Origin: Salibaculum griseiflavum
GTDB lineage: Bacteria; Pseudomonadota; Alphaproteobacteria; Rhodobacterales; Rhodobacteraceae
Direction: 5' to 3'
Assembly (NCBI RefSeq): GCF_003129565.1
Contig: NZ_QETF01000008.1
Coordinates: forward strand, 62,001-126,000
DNA length: 64,000 nt
Below are positions 37,225 to 45,655 of this stretch, piece after piece; the stretch's first letter is position 1; each line of letters opens with the position of its first letter. The notes below the pieces were generated by a model that had not been told where the DNA came from, made no database searches, and was given only the letters and a program-made list of their open reading frames with translations. A program made the translations under genes and the position numbers.

Positions 37225-38172
37225 TCAGTTGCGGTCGATGTACTCGTCCAGGTTGGCCGGAGTGACCAGCTGGAAGGGGATATAGACTTTCTGGTCCACG
37301 TCCTCACCGCGGGCCAGGGCCAGCGCTGCATCGACCGAGCCTTCACCCTGACCGAAGGCGTCCTGGAACACGGTAGCGTCGAGATCACCGGCCTGCATGG
37401 CAACCAGCGCGTCCTGGGTGGCGTCCACGCCCACCACGATCACGTCATCCATGGACATGCCATTGGCCTTCATGGCCTGGATGGCGCCGATGGCCATTTC
37501 GTCGTTGTTGGCGAAGACGATGTCGAAGGGTTCGCCCGAGGACATCCAGTTGGTCATCAGGTCCTGTGCCTCGTCGCGCGACCAGTTGGCGGTCTGACGG
37601 TCGATGATGCTGATGAAGTTGCACATGTCCATGCCGATCACGTCATCGACGTCCTTGGTGCGCTGAACGGCAGCCTGGTTGGAAAGCTGGCCCATCAGGA
37701 TATAGGCGCTGGCACCACCGGCAAGGCCCTCAGCGCGGGCCATCTTGCAGGCCTCGAATGCGGCGAGCGTGCCGGACTCGATCTCATTGGAGGCCACGAA
37801 GGCCTGGTTGTCGGGCAGGTCATCGACGTTGATCGGCTGGCGGTTGACATAGACCAGGGGAATGCCTGCGGCTTCGGCGGCGGCGGTCATGGCCTGTGTG
37901 GCCGAGGTGTCCACCGCGTTGACGATGATTGCATCGACGCCAGAGGCGATGAAGTTGTTGATCTGGTCAAGCTGTTTGGCAACGTCATCGGTTGCGTCCT
38001 CGACCTGCAGTTCGACACCGTCAAGGCCGTCGGCATATTCGACCATGCCGTTGCGCATGACGGTCAGGAAGTTGTCGTCGAACCGGGCGATCGAGGCGCC
38101 GATGGTTTGCGCGAAGGTCGCAGAGCCCATGATGGTCATCATGGCGGTTGCAGCGATAAGGGTCTTTTTCAT
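37225..38172 (-). CDS. Periplasmic sugar-binding protein of the inositol-linked ABC importer
   Basis: A 315-aa substrate-binding protein. Residues 1-21 form a signal peptide (MKKTLIAATAMM..., cleaved after TFA). The rest is a Peripla_BP_4 fold with IVNAVDTSATQAMTAAAEAA, PLVYVNRQP and DIVFANNDEMAIGAIQAM, as in ribose/inositol binders. It is the first transport gene after the IolH-like gene. Inositol or a derivative is the probable ligand from context. Confidence 0.92.
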   Translation of the reverse strand: MKKTLIAATAMMTIMGSATFAQTIGASIARFDDNFLTVMRNGMVEYADGLDGVELQVEDATDDVAKQLDQINNFIASGVDAIIVNAVDTSATQAMTAAAEAAGIPLVYVNRQPINVDDLPDNQAFVASNEIESGTLAAFEACKMARAEGLAGGASAYILMGQLSNQAAVQRTKDVDDVIGMDMCNFISIIDRQTANWSRDEAQDLMTNWMSSGEPFDIVFANNDEMAIGAIQAMKANGMSMDDVIVVGVDATQDALVAMQAGDLDATVFQDAFGQGEGSVDAALALARGEDVDQKVYIPFQLVTPANLDEYIDRN

Positions 38173-38248
38173 TGGTTTCCTCCCAATAGTGGTGTCCGGC
38201 ACACCGTTTTTCCGCCGGAAGCCCCGTTCGGGGCGGTTCAACCTCGCC

Positions 38249-39070
38249 CTAGGCGGCCTTGGCCTCCAGTTGCGAAGAAATGAAATCGAAAGAGCGCCGG
38301 ATCGCGGCCTCCGGATCGGTCAGCGCGTGTATCTCGGGCGAGAAGCATTCATAGGAAATCGGCCCGTCATAGCCCGCTGCCAGTAGTGCCGCGATCTGGT
38401 CGATATTGCCGAGCCGGTCGTTCTCGTCGACCAGCACGCGGTGTTCATCCTCCATCTGCTCGACTGCCAGACCGGGATCGACCACGCCGGAAATATGAAC
38501 GATGCCCGTGCGGTCGGGATAGATCGGGCCGCCACCGGCGAGGCAGTGATGGAACGTGTCATGCACGAGCTTGAAGTGATCGCCGGCATCCAACGCATCG
38601 ATGGTTTCCGCGAGGTCCTGCTTCGAGCGTAACGACGACCGGTTGAACCCAAGCGGCTCGACCAGGGCCACCATCCCGGTCTCTGCCAGTATCGGGCGAA
38701 TTGCCTTGAGGGCGATGCGCAGGTTGGCGTGGCGTTCGCCGTTGCCCTTGCCGGTTCCGTCATTGCGCGGGATCAGGCTGATTGTCTCTGCCCCCGCGGC
38801 TTTCGCAAGAGCGATCAGGCTGGCCACCGCGGTTTCGCGTTCAGGGGTCCAATCGTTGAACGGATAGACCTGGCTCAGCCCGACGATGCGCAGCCCCTTG
38901 TCATGCGCCATCCGCCCGGCGTCACTCGCGGACATGCCATCGAATAGCGGTCTGTCGATATCATTGCGCAGTTCGACGCCCACACAATCAAGTGCCGCCG
39001 CGAGATCCAGAAAGGCCTCGAAACCCAGACCGGGCACGGTCATGTGATTGAGTGCAGATTGTATCTGCAT
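38249..39070 (-). CDS. IolH-like TIM-barrel sugar isomerase/epimerase
   Basis: A 273-aa xylose-isomerase-like barrel. Metal-site segments seen: ALVEPLGFNRSS, KLVHDTFHHCLAGG, IVHISGVVDPG and ISYECFSPEIH. It is in the IolH/IolI group, whose exact step is not fixed; IolI interconverts inososes. I start it at ATG 39070 (MQIQSAL). It heads the transport operon, and its upstream region carries the ATGACG operator repeats. Confidence 0.8.
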   Translation of the reverse strand: MQIQSALNHMTVPGLGFEAFLDLAAALDCVGVELRNDIDRPLFDGMSASDAGRMAHDKGLRIVGLSQVYPFNDWTPERETAVASLIALAKAAGAETISLIPRNDGTGKGNGERHANLRIALKAIRPILAETGMVALVEPLGFNRSSLRSKQDLAETIDALDAGDHFKLVHDTFHHCLAGGGPIYPDRTGIVHISGVVDPGLAVEQMEDEHRVLVDENDRLGNIDQIAALLAAGYDGPISYECFSPEIHALTDPEAAIRRSFDFISSQLEAKAA

Positions 39071-39178
39071 CCTCGCTATCCTCCCCCCGCGCCACGAATG
39101 GACGCGCCTCTTTGTCGCAGAAGAGAAAGCCCGGCACGCCGATTCCGTCAACGCGGGTCAGGATCGTTTCACTCATTC

Positions 39179-39222
39179 ATGACGTTTTTCCGCGCATGCA
39201 AAATGACGTTTTTTCGTCATTT
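39179..39222. promoter_or_regulatory. Candidate operator cluster upstream of the inositol transport operon
   Basis: Contains ATGACGTTTTT at 39179-39189 and a perfect 8-bp inverted repeat AAATGACG-N6-CGTCATTT at 39201-39222. The same ATGACGTTT core recurs at 40288-40296 in front of the adjacent LacI gene. The inverted repeat touches the LacI stop codon at its right end. Best read as binding sites of that LacI-type regulator. Confidence 0.5.
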
Positions 39223-40249
39223 AGGCGATTTCCGGCAGAATGATGCGTGGGTCAAGGAAATGCTGCCCGATGGTCCCGTCATCGCCCGATTGCGCCTTGA
39301 CCATGAGCGCGACGACGTCGTCGCAGAGTTCCGCCAAGGGGGTCGAGATTATCATCCGCAGGTAGCCATCAAGCAACGCCGCGCGGCTCTCGGCCGTCAC
39401 CTCGTTGACCACAAGCGCCACCTCGCCCGGCGCCCGGGTTTCACGAAGGGCGGCGATGGCCCCTTCCATGCCCCCACCGGCCACGTAGATCCCGCGCAGG
39501 TCGGGATGGCGGGTCAGCAGGTCCAACGTCGCCTCGTAGGTCAATTGCCGCGTTTCGAGGTTCACAAGCGTATCGAGCACCGTGAAGGCGGGGGCGTTCT
39601 CACGCGTGTAGGCGCGGAACCCCACCTCGCGCAGATCGTGCCCATGCCAACGATTACCGCCCACGAAAACTGCCAGTTTGCCCGGCACGTGTGAAGTTTG
39701 GGTGATCATCCAGGCCGCTTGACGACCCACTTTCATGTTGTTCAACCCAATGTAATTGCGCCGGATTCCCTGCGCGAAGTCATTGAGCAGCGAGAAGGTC
39801 GGCACATCCAGGCCCTTCAGCTCCTCCACCACCTGATCCAGCGCCCGGTGATTGACCGCGATGGCCGCGACCGCGTCGCACCGCCGCCCCATGCCGCGCA
39901 GAATCTCCGCGAACTCCTCAGGGGATTGCGACCCGGCAAACCGGATATCGGCCGTGCCGCGAATATCCGTGCGCGCGGCGACGGCGCGTTCGATCTCGCG
40001 GCGAAAGTTGCGATAGAATTCCTGCTTTTCCTTCAAGAGAACGAAGCCGAAGCACCTCTCGGGGACGGCCTCGACCAGCCGGTGATCGAACAGCCCACGT
40101 GCATGATAGCCGACCCGATGCGCCGCCTCGGCGATCTTGCGCAGGGTGTCCTCGCGCACCGTCATACGCCCGTTCAGAGCCCGGTCGACGGTCGAAACAC
40201 TGACCCCTGCCGCTTCGGCGACATCCTTGATTGTCGGGCGACGTGCCAT
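39221..40249 (-). CDS. LacI-family regulator of the inositol operon (IolR-like role)
   Basis: A 342-aa regulator: N-terminal HTH TIKDVAEAAGVSVSTVDRAL, hinge, then a sugar-binding domain. Its ligand domain is very similar to that of the regulator at 49670-50701; both share GGNRWHGH and VNLETRQ. That suggests related cyclitol ligands. I start it at ATG 40249 (MARRPTIKDV). It precedes the transport/iol operon on the same strand, and ATGACG-type repeats flank it on both sides. Confidence 0.9.
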   Translation of the reverse strand: MARRPTIKDVAEAAGVSVSTVDRALNGRMTVREDTLRKIAEAAHRVGYHARGLFDHRLVEAVPERCFGFVLLKEKQEFYRNFRREIERAVAARTDIRGTADIRFAGSQSPEEFAEILRGMGRRCDAVAAIAVNHRALDQVVEELKGLDVPTFSLLNDFAQGIRRNYIGLNNMKVGRQAAWMITQTSHVPGKLAVFVGGNRWHGHDLREVGFRAYTRENAPAFTVLDTLVNLETRQLTYEATLDLLTRHPDLRGIYVAGGGMEGAIAALRETRAPGEVALVVNEVTAESRAALLDGYLRMIISTPLAELCDDVVALMVKAQSGDDGTIGQHFLDPRIILPEIA

Positions 40250-40286
40250 GGCCTCTCCTGCAAATGCGCGCTGCTCGCACATCATG

Positions 40287-40296
40287 AATGACGTTT
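40287..40296. promoter_or_regulatory. ATGACGTTT box upstream of the LacI gene
   Basis: AATGACGTTT, 38 bp upstream of the start at 40249, repeats the core of the boxes at 39179-39222. Consistent with autoregulation; inference from repetition only. Confidence 0.4.
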
Positions 40297-40343
40297 GCCC
40301 TGCTTGGCAATGCCGCAAAATGCAGCATCAAGGCAGGCCATGC

Positions 40344-40359
40344 GTGAAACCGGTTGCAT
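40344..40359. promoter_or_regulatory. AACCGGTT half-palindromic operator upstream of the second LacI gene
   Basis: GTGAAACCGGTTGCAT shares the AACCGGTTGCA core with the perfect 16-bp palindrome at 44597-44612. It is 55 bp upstream of the LacI start at 40414, fitting autoregulation by that protein. Confidence 0.5.
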
Positions 40360-40413
40360 TCTGCCAAGCGCACTTGTCTTCTTGTCGTGATCCGGAACCA
40401 ATCCCGAGGGCAG

Positions 40414-41406
40414 ATGGCCGTCACGCTACAGGATGTTGCCGACCGCGCCGGCGTGTCGAAATCCGCAGTCTCGCGGACTTTTACCGCGGGCGCTTCGGTT
40501 TCTGACAGGACACGCGCCAAGGTCGAGGCCGCCGCCGCCGAGCTGGGCTATCACCCCAACGTGCTGGCCTCCAGCCTGACCACTGGACGCACCAAGCTGA
40601 TCGGGCTGGTGTCGAACAATTTCACCAATCCCTATTTTCTGGAAATCTTCGACAGGTTCACGCAAGCCCTGCAACAGGCGGGACTGAGGCCATTGCTGGT
40701 GAACCTCGCCCACGAAGGCGACGCCGTCCACTCTCTGGACATGCTCAGGCAATATAGCGTGGACGGGGTCATCGTCGCCTCCTCGACGCTGCCACCGGAC
40801 TTCACCGCCGCGTTCCGGGCCGCGGGCCTGCCGGTTGTCCATGCCTTCGGCTGGTCGCGCAGCGCGCCCGATACCGACCTTGTCAGCATCGACAACATCG
40901 CCGCCGGCACGCTGGCCGCGGAGACGCTGCTGGCCCGGGGCTATGGGCGCATCGGCTTTCTTGGTGGCCCGCGAGAGGCCAGCACCACGCAGGATCGGCT
41001 GACAGGCTTTCAGGCCCGTGCTGGCGCGGCCTTTGTCGGGGCCCGGTTCGCACCGGCCTATGCCTTCGATGCCGGACGCGCCACCATGCGCGGCCTGCTG
41101 CAGGATGGCCCCGGGGCCGAGGCCTGGTTCTGCGGGGACGACGTGATCGCCATCGGCGCGCTGAGTGCGCTGCGCGATGCCGGGCTGAAGGTTCCCGGCC
41201 AGGTCGGGATTCTCGGTCTCAACGACATGGAAATGGCCGGCTGGGAGAATATCGGGCTGACCACCATCCGTCAGCCCATCGCCGAGATCGTCGCCGCCTC
41301 GGTTGCGCTGATCGAGGCCAGCATAGCCGACGCGGCGCGGCGCCCGGAAACCAGGATGCTCCCGTGCTCCCTGATCGAGCGTGCAACCCTGCGGCCTCTG
41401 CCCTAG
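40414..41406 (+). CDS. LacI-family regulator of the second cyclitol cluster
   Basis: A 330-aa GalR/LacI protein: HTH VTLQDVADRAGVSKSAVSRT, then NNFTNPYFLEIFDRFTQAL and a Peripla_BP_3 ligand domain. It belongs to a different branch from the two TVDR-type LacI proteins in the window. I start it at ATG 40414 after a GAGGG site. Its probable operator, AACCGGTTGCA, is found both in front of it and in the divergent promoter at 44564-44665. Its TAG stop interlocks with the convergent gene in CTAG. Confidence 0.9.
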   Translation: MAVTLQDVADRAGVSKSAVSRTFTAGASVSDRTRAKVEAAAAELGYHPNVLASSLTTGRTKLIGLVSNNFTNPYFLEIFDRFTQALQQAGLRPLLVNLAHEGDAVHSLDMLRQYSVDGVIVASSTLPPDFTAAFRAAGLPVVHAFGWSRSAPDTDLVSIDNIAAGTLAAETLLARGYGRIGFLGGPREASTTQDRLTGFQARAGAAFVGARFAPAYAFDAGRATMRGLLQDGPGAEAWFCGDDVIAIGALSALRDAGLKVPGQVGILGLNDMEMAGWENIGLTTIRQPIAEIVAASVALIEASIADAARRPETRMLPCSLIERATLRPLP

Positions 41407-42560
41407 CGGAACATCGGCGGGCGCGCATCGGTCCATGCGCCCTCGGCCTTGCCGCTTTCGGCCACGGCGAACACCGCCGCCATCGACCGCACCCCGTCCT
41501 CGGCCCTGGGATAGAGATTGGCCGCCGGGTCCATCTCGCGGCCTTCTTTTTCCGCCCGAATCGCCTCGGCAAGGTCGGCATAGATATTGGCGAAGGCCAG
41601 CGGCATGCCCTCGGCATGGCCGATGGTCACGCGGCTGGTGCGGTCTGCCTCGGGCGACAGGCCAGCCTCGCCTCGCTCGATGGTCTCAACCCGTCCACCC
41701 AGCGGCATCCAGTAAAGCTGATTGGGCTGCTCCTGCGCCCAGCGCAGCCCCCCCTTTTCCCCGAAAACCTGAAGCGTCAGGCCATGCTGACGGCCCAGCG
41801 CGACCGACGAGGTCCAAAGCCGCCCCACCGCGCCACCGTCGAAGCGCAGGTTGACCATGGCGTCGTCTTCCAGCTCGCGGCTCTCGATACAGCTGACCGT
41901 ATCCGCCGAAAGCCGCTCGGCCTCTTGCCCGATCACGAAGCTGGCCATGTGCAGCGCATGGATGCCGCAATCGGCGAATTGTGCCGAAACACCGGCCTGG
42001 GCCGGGTCATAGCGCCAACGGACGCGGGGGTTGTCGGCATCGCCCGCATCGGCGTGATGGCCATGGGCGAATTCCGCCTTGACCAGCCGGATCCTGCCCA
42101 GGTCACCGCGCGCCACCATGGCCCGCATGTGCCGCACCAAAGAATAGCCCGAATAGCCGTAATTCACCGCGCAGATCCGTCCGGTGGCGCGGGCGATCTT
42201 CACGATCTCTTCGCCCTCTTCGACGGTCATGGTCATGGGCTTTTCACACAGCACGTGAAACCCGGCCTCAAGATAGGCCTTGGTGATCTCGAAATGGGTC
42301 GCGTTGGGCGTGGCCACGGTGACAAGGTCGATCCGGTCGTCACGGCCCTTTTCACCGGCCAGCATCTCTTGCCAGTCGCCATAGGCCCGGTCGGCCGCGA
42401 GCCCCAGCCGCTGGCCATAGGCGCGGCCTTCCGCGGGGCGATGGTCCAGCGCCCCGGCGGTGAAGTCGAACAAGCCGTCCAGCCCGGCACCCAGACGGTG
42501 AGCCGGCCCGATCTGGCTGCCTTCGCCGCCGCCGATCATGCCCCAACGCAGTTTCGCCAT
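41403..42560 (-). CDS. Gfo/Idh/MocA-family dehydrogenase, cyclitol-type
   Basis: A 385-aa NAD(P)-dependent oxidoreductase. Rossmann loop GMIGGGEGSQIGPAHRLGA, catalytic lysine in VLCEKPMTMT, and the histidine-bearing AQFADCGIHALHMA. It is the last gene of a three-gene operon with an IolE/MocC-like protein and another Gfo/Idh enzyme. Oxidation of a scyllo-, chiro- or substituted inositol is the likely job, inferred from the neighbours; exact substrate unknown. Confidence 0.87.
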   Translation of the reverse strand: MAKLRWGMIGGGEGSQIGPAHRLGAGLDGLFDFTAGALDHRPAEGRAYGQRLGLAADRAYGDWQEMLAGEKGRDDRIDLVTVATPNATHFEITKAYLEAGFHVLCEKPMTMTVEEGEEIVKIARATGRICAVNYGYSGYSLVRHMRAMVARGDLGRIRLVKAEFAHGHHADAGDADNPRVRWRYDPAQAGVSAQFADCGIHALHMASFVIGQEAERLSADTVSCIESRELEDDAMVNLRFDGGAVGRLWTSSVALGRQHGLTLQVFGEKGGLRWAQEQPNQLYWMPLGGRVETIERGEAGLSPEADRTSRVTIGHAEGMPLAFANIYADLAEAIRAEKEGREMDPAANLYPRAEDGVRSMAAVFAVAESGKAEGAWTDARPPMFR

Positions 42561-42572
42561 GTCGTTCTCTCC

Positions 42573-43466
42573 TTATTCGAAGCCGATGGAACGCAGATAG
42601 GCGCGGTTGGCCTGCGCATCCTCGAGCGGGGTCACATCAAGGGTCGGGTCGATATCCTGTTCCACGGTGCACCAGCCCTCGAACCCGGACTCCAACAGCA
42701 CCTGCCGCACGGCGGGGAAATCCACATCGCCCTCACCCAGCTTGCAGAAGATGCCCTGCCCGCAGGCCTTGTAGAAATCCGTGCGATTGGCGACCACATC
42801 TGCCTTAACAGCCGGATCGATATCCTTGAAATGCATGTAGGAAATCCGATCCATATGGCGCTTCATGAAGGCCACCGGGTCAAAGCCCGCATAGGAATGG
42901 TGGCCCGTGTCGAAGCAGATTTTCAACAGGCTGTCGTCGATCTCATCCAGAAGGCGCTCCAACTCGGGTTCGAAGTCGATGAAGCCCCCCGCATGGGCAT
43001 GGATGCTGACCGTCAGACCATAGACCTCGGATCCCATCCGGGTGACGTATTCGATACGCTCGCGGAACGCTTTCCATTCGGCGGCGTCCATCTGTTCGGC
43101 CTCGTCCGCGCGGCCTGCCGTGGGCGCGCGGCGCGGCGAGATGCTGTCGATCAGAACGAGATGTTTGGCGCCATGACTGGCCAGCGATTTGCAGGTGCGT
43201 TCAGCACCGTCCAGCACATCGCGCCACTTGTCGGGGTCATGGAATGGCCGAAAGACCACCCCGCCGATCAGGGAAAGGTCGTGTTCGGCCAGTGCGTCGC
43301 CAAGCTGGGCCGGATCTTCGGGCATGTAGCCGACGGGGCCAAGTTCGATGCCCCGATAGCCCGCCGCCGCACAGTCACGCAACACGTCGCGCCAATCGGG
43401 ATTGCGCGGATCGCCTGCAAATTCCACGCCCCAGGAACAGGGCGCATTGCCGATCTGGATGGTCAT
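42573..43466 (-). CDS. IolE/MocC-like TIM-barrel protein
   Basis: A 297-aa xylose-isomerase-like barrel beginning TIQIGNAPCSWGVEFAG. Metal-site pieces are SIHAHAGGFIDFE, ICFDTGHHSYAG, YMHFKDIDP and GWCTVEQDIDP, the pattern of inosose dehydratases and of the rhizopine protein MocC. It is a second, divergent copy beside the canonical iolE at 29474-30376. Coupled by ATGA to the preceding Gfo/Idh gene and 12 bp from the next. Confidence 0.85.
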   Translation of the reverse strand: MTIQIGNAPCSWGVEFAGDPRNPDWRDVLRDCAAAGYRGIELGPVGYMPEDPAQLGDALAEHDLSLIGGVVFRPFHDPDKWRDVLDGAERTCKSLASHGAKHLVLIDSISPRRAPTAGRADEAEQMDAAEWKAFRERIEYVTRMGSEVYGLTVSIHAHAGGFIDFEPELERLLDEIDDSLLKICFDTGHHSYAGFDPVAFMKRHMDRISYMHFKDIDPAVKADVVANRTDFYKACGQGIFCKLGEGDVDFPAVRQVLLESGFEGWCTVEQDIDPTLDVTPLEDAQANRAYLRSIGFE

Positions 43467-44563
43467 TGCCTTACCTCTGTCCATTGTCCTGTTTCTGCCG
43501 AGGCCATCACCGCCTCGACCACCTCGGCGACAGCCAGGCCGTCGCGGAAGGTTGGCCAGACCGGCTGGTCGGTGTCGATGGCCTCAAGGAAATCCTTGGC
43601 CTCGATGATGATCTGGTCCTGGTAGCCGGTACCGTGGCCCGGCCCCTGGCAGAACGGTTCGTAATCGGGATGCGCCGGACCGGTCAGGATCTTGCGGAAC
43701 CCGCGGGTCGCCTCGGGCCCCTCGGCCTCGTACAGCCACAGGGCATTCTGGTCTTCCTGGTCGAACCGCAAGGCACCTTTGGTCCCGAAGACCTCGTAGG
43801 CATAGCCCATCTTGCGTCCTGTCGCGATGCGGCTGGAATAGATGTGGCCCATGGCCCCATTGGCGAACCGACACATGATCTGGGCATGGTCGTCATTGTC
43901 GACGGTGCCGCCCGGACGTTCGGCATGAACCGTTTCCAGATCCGCCGACACCTTGGCGATCGGCCCCGTAAGGGCAAGCGCCGCGTTGATCGGATGCGGG
44001 GCCAGATCGCCCATGTTGCCATTGGCCCGCCCAGAACAGCGCCAGTTGAACGGCGTCGCGGGGTCGGAGAGGAAATCCTCGCTATGCTCGCAGCGGAACC
44101 AGGTGATATCGCCCAGCGCGCCCTCGGCGATCAGCTTGCGGGCGAATTGCGTGGCCGGTGTGCGGCTATAATTGAAACCCACCATGTTCGGCAGACCCGA
44201 TGCCTCGGCCGCCTGCACCATGGCGCGCGCATCCTCCATCGTATCGGCCAAGGGCTTCTCACAGAATACCGGCTTGCCAGATGCAAAGGCTGCCTCGGCG
44301 ATCTCGCGATGGGTTCCCTGCGGCGATGCGATAATGACCGCCTCGACGCCTGGATCGTTCACAAGCGCCTGCCAATCCGGCGCAGCCCGCCGGAACCCGA
44401 AGGCCGCCCGGTAGCGTTCGGCGCTTTCCGCGCTGGATGCCGCGATCATCTCCAGCCGTGGCCGCAGCCTGGTGCCGAACACGGCCCCGACCGATGCCAT
44501 GGCCACGGAATGGGCCTTGCCCATATAGCCGCCTCCGACGATGCCAATGCCGATCTCGGTCAT
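43463..44563 (-). CDS. Gfo/Idh/MocA-family dehydrogenase
   Basis: A 366-aa oxidoreductase: Rossmann IGIGIVGGGYMGKAHSVAMA, catalytic lysine in VFCEKPLADTMED, and the GNMGDLAPHPINAALAL block holding the histidine. First gene of the left-hand operon that diverges from the IolC-like kinase; the LacI palindrome at 44597 lies 34 bp upstream of its start. I start it at ATG 44563 (MTEIGI). MocA, the rhizopine dehydrogenase, belongs to this family, but so do many inositol dehydrogenases. Confidence 0.87.
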   Translation of the reverse strand: MTEIGIGIVGGGYMGKAHSVAMASVGAVFGTRLRPRLEMIAASSAESAERYRAAFGFRRAAPDWQALVNDPGVEAVIIASPQGTHREIAEAAFASGKPVFCEKPLADTMEDARAMVQAAEASGLPNMVGFNYSRTPATQFARKLIAEGALGDITWFRCEHSEDFLSDPATPFNWRCSGRANGNMGDLAPHPINAALALTGPIAKVSADLETVHAERPGGTVDNDDHAQIMCRFANGAMGHIYSSRIATGRKMGYAYEVFGTKGALRFDQEDQNALWLYEAEGPEATRGFRKILTGPAHPDYEPFCQGPGHGTGYQDQIIIEAKDFLEAIDTDQPVWPTFRDGLAVAEVVEAVMASAETGQWTEVRQ

Positions 44564-44596
44564 CTGTCCCCTCCTGTCGCCGCCGGCCGACTCGTG

Positions 44597-44612
44597 TTGC
44601 AACCGGTTGCAA
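44597..44612. promoter_or_regulatory. Perfect LacI-type operator in the divergent promoter
   Basis: TTGCAACCGGTTGCAA is a perfect 16-bp palindrome with the CG centre usual for GalR/LacI operators. It sits in the 102-bp spacer between two divergent operons. The related site at 40344-40359 points to the regulator at 40414-41406. Confidence 0.75.
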
Positions 44613-44665
44613 AATCTGTATCGTCGCGACCCAGACGCTGCAATATCAAATTGGAGGGGCGGCGC

Positions 44666-45646
44666 ATGGCCGATCTCGACAGGCTTCGTGGCAAGGCATT
44701 CCTCGTCATTGGGCGCGCGGGCATGGATCTGTATGCCGATCCACCCGGCACCCGGCTGGAACAGGCCGGACAATTCACCGCTGCATTGGGCGGGTCGTCG
44801 GCGAATATCGCCGCGGGCCTGACGCGCCTTGGCTGCGACGCGGCCCTTGTCACGCGGGTCTCCGACGACGCGGTGGGCCGGTTCTGCCTGAACCAGCTTG
44901 ACGCCTACGGCATCGACCGCCGTTTCGTGCGGGTCGAGGGCGGCGAGGCGCGCAATTCATTGGCCGTGGTCGAAACCCGGCTGGAAGATACCCAATCGGT
45001 AATCTACCGAAACGGCGCGGCCGATTTCGAGATGGTCGAGGGGGACGTGACCGCCCTGCCCTATGCGGGCTATTCGGCGCTGGTCACAACCGGCACCGTT
45101 CTGGCTGCCGAACCCTCGCGCAGCGCTTGCTTGACCGCTTTCGAGCGCGCCCGCGCCGCCGGGCTGCCGCTGTTCTTCGACGTGGATTACCGGCCCTATA
45201 GCTGGGCGTCTGCCGAAGAGGCCTCCGAGGTCTATTCCCGCGCCGCTGCAATCTGCGACATCATCATCGGCAATGACGTGGAGTTCGGCTTCATGGCCGG
45301 CGATTATGACAAAGGGCTGGACAAGGCCCGCGCGCTTGCTGCCAATGCGAACCGGATCGTGGTCTACAAGATGGGCGAAAAAGGCGCGATCACGATCTCG
45401 GGCGGAAAAGAGACCCGCACCGGCATATTTCGCTCGCAGGCACTAAAGCCCACGGGCGCCGGCGACAGTTTCATGGCCGGCTTCCTGTCCTCCCTTGCAG
45501 AGGGCCGCGACCTGCCGCAGGCGGTTGCGCGGGGATCGGCCGCCGCGGCGATTGTCGTGTCCCGCGTGGGCTGCGCCCCGGCCATGCCCACGCCCGACGA
45601 ACTCGATACGTTCATGAACCAGACCGAAATGACCCCGCCCGCATAG
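44666..45646 (+). CDS. PfkB-family kinase, stand-alone IolC-like
   Basis: A 326-aa sugar kinase: IGRAGMDLYADPPGTRLE, LGGSSANIAAGLTRLGC and KPTGAGDSFMAGFLSSL with the catalytic aspartate. It is closest to the kinase half of IolC but has no DUF2090 domain; a separate class II aldolase gene two positions downstream supplies the next step instead. Ribosome site GGAGGGG just upstream. First gene of the right-hand divergent operon. Confidence 0.88.
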   Translation: MADLDRLRGKAFLVIGRAGMDLYADPPGTRLEQAGQFTAALGGSSANIAAGLTRLGCDAALVTRVSDDAVGRFCLNQLDAYGIDRRFVRVEGGEARNSLAVVETRLEDTQSVIYRNGAADFEMVEGDVTALPYAGYSALVTTGTVLAAEPSRSACLTAFERARAAGLPLFFDVDYRPYSWASAEEASEVYSRAAAICDIIIGNDVEFGFMAGDYDKGLDKARALAANANRIVVYKMGEKGAITISGGKETRTGIFRSQALKPTGAGDSFMAGFLSSLAEGRDLPQAVARGSAAAAIVVSRVGCAPAMPTPDELDTFMNQTEMTPPA

Positions 45647-45655
45647 GAGGCACAG

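Noticed and set aside
39201-39222. Intrinsic terminator of the LacI gene at the AAATGACG/CGTCATTT inverted repeat
   Set aside because: On the minus strand no T-run follows the stem, and the loop itself is the homopolymer; repeated ATGACG boxes nearby favour an operator.
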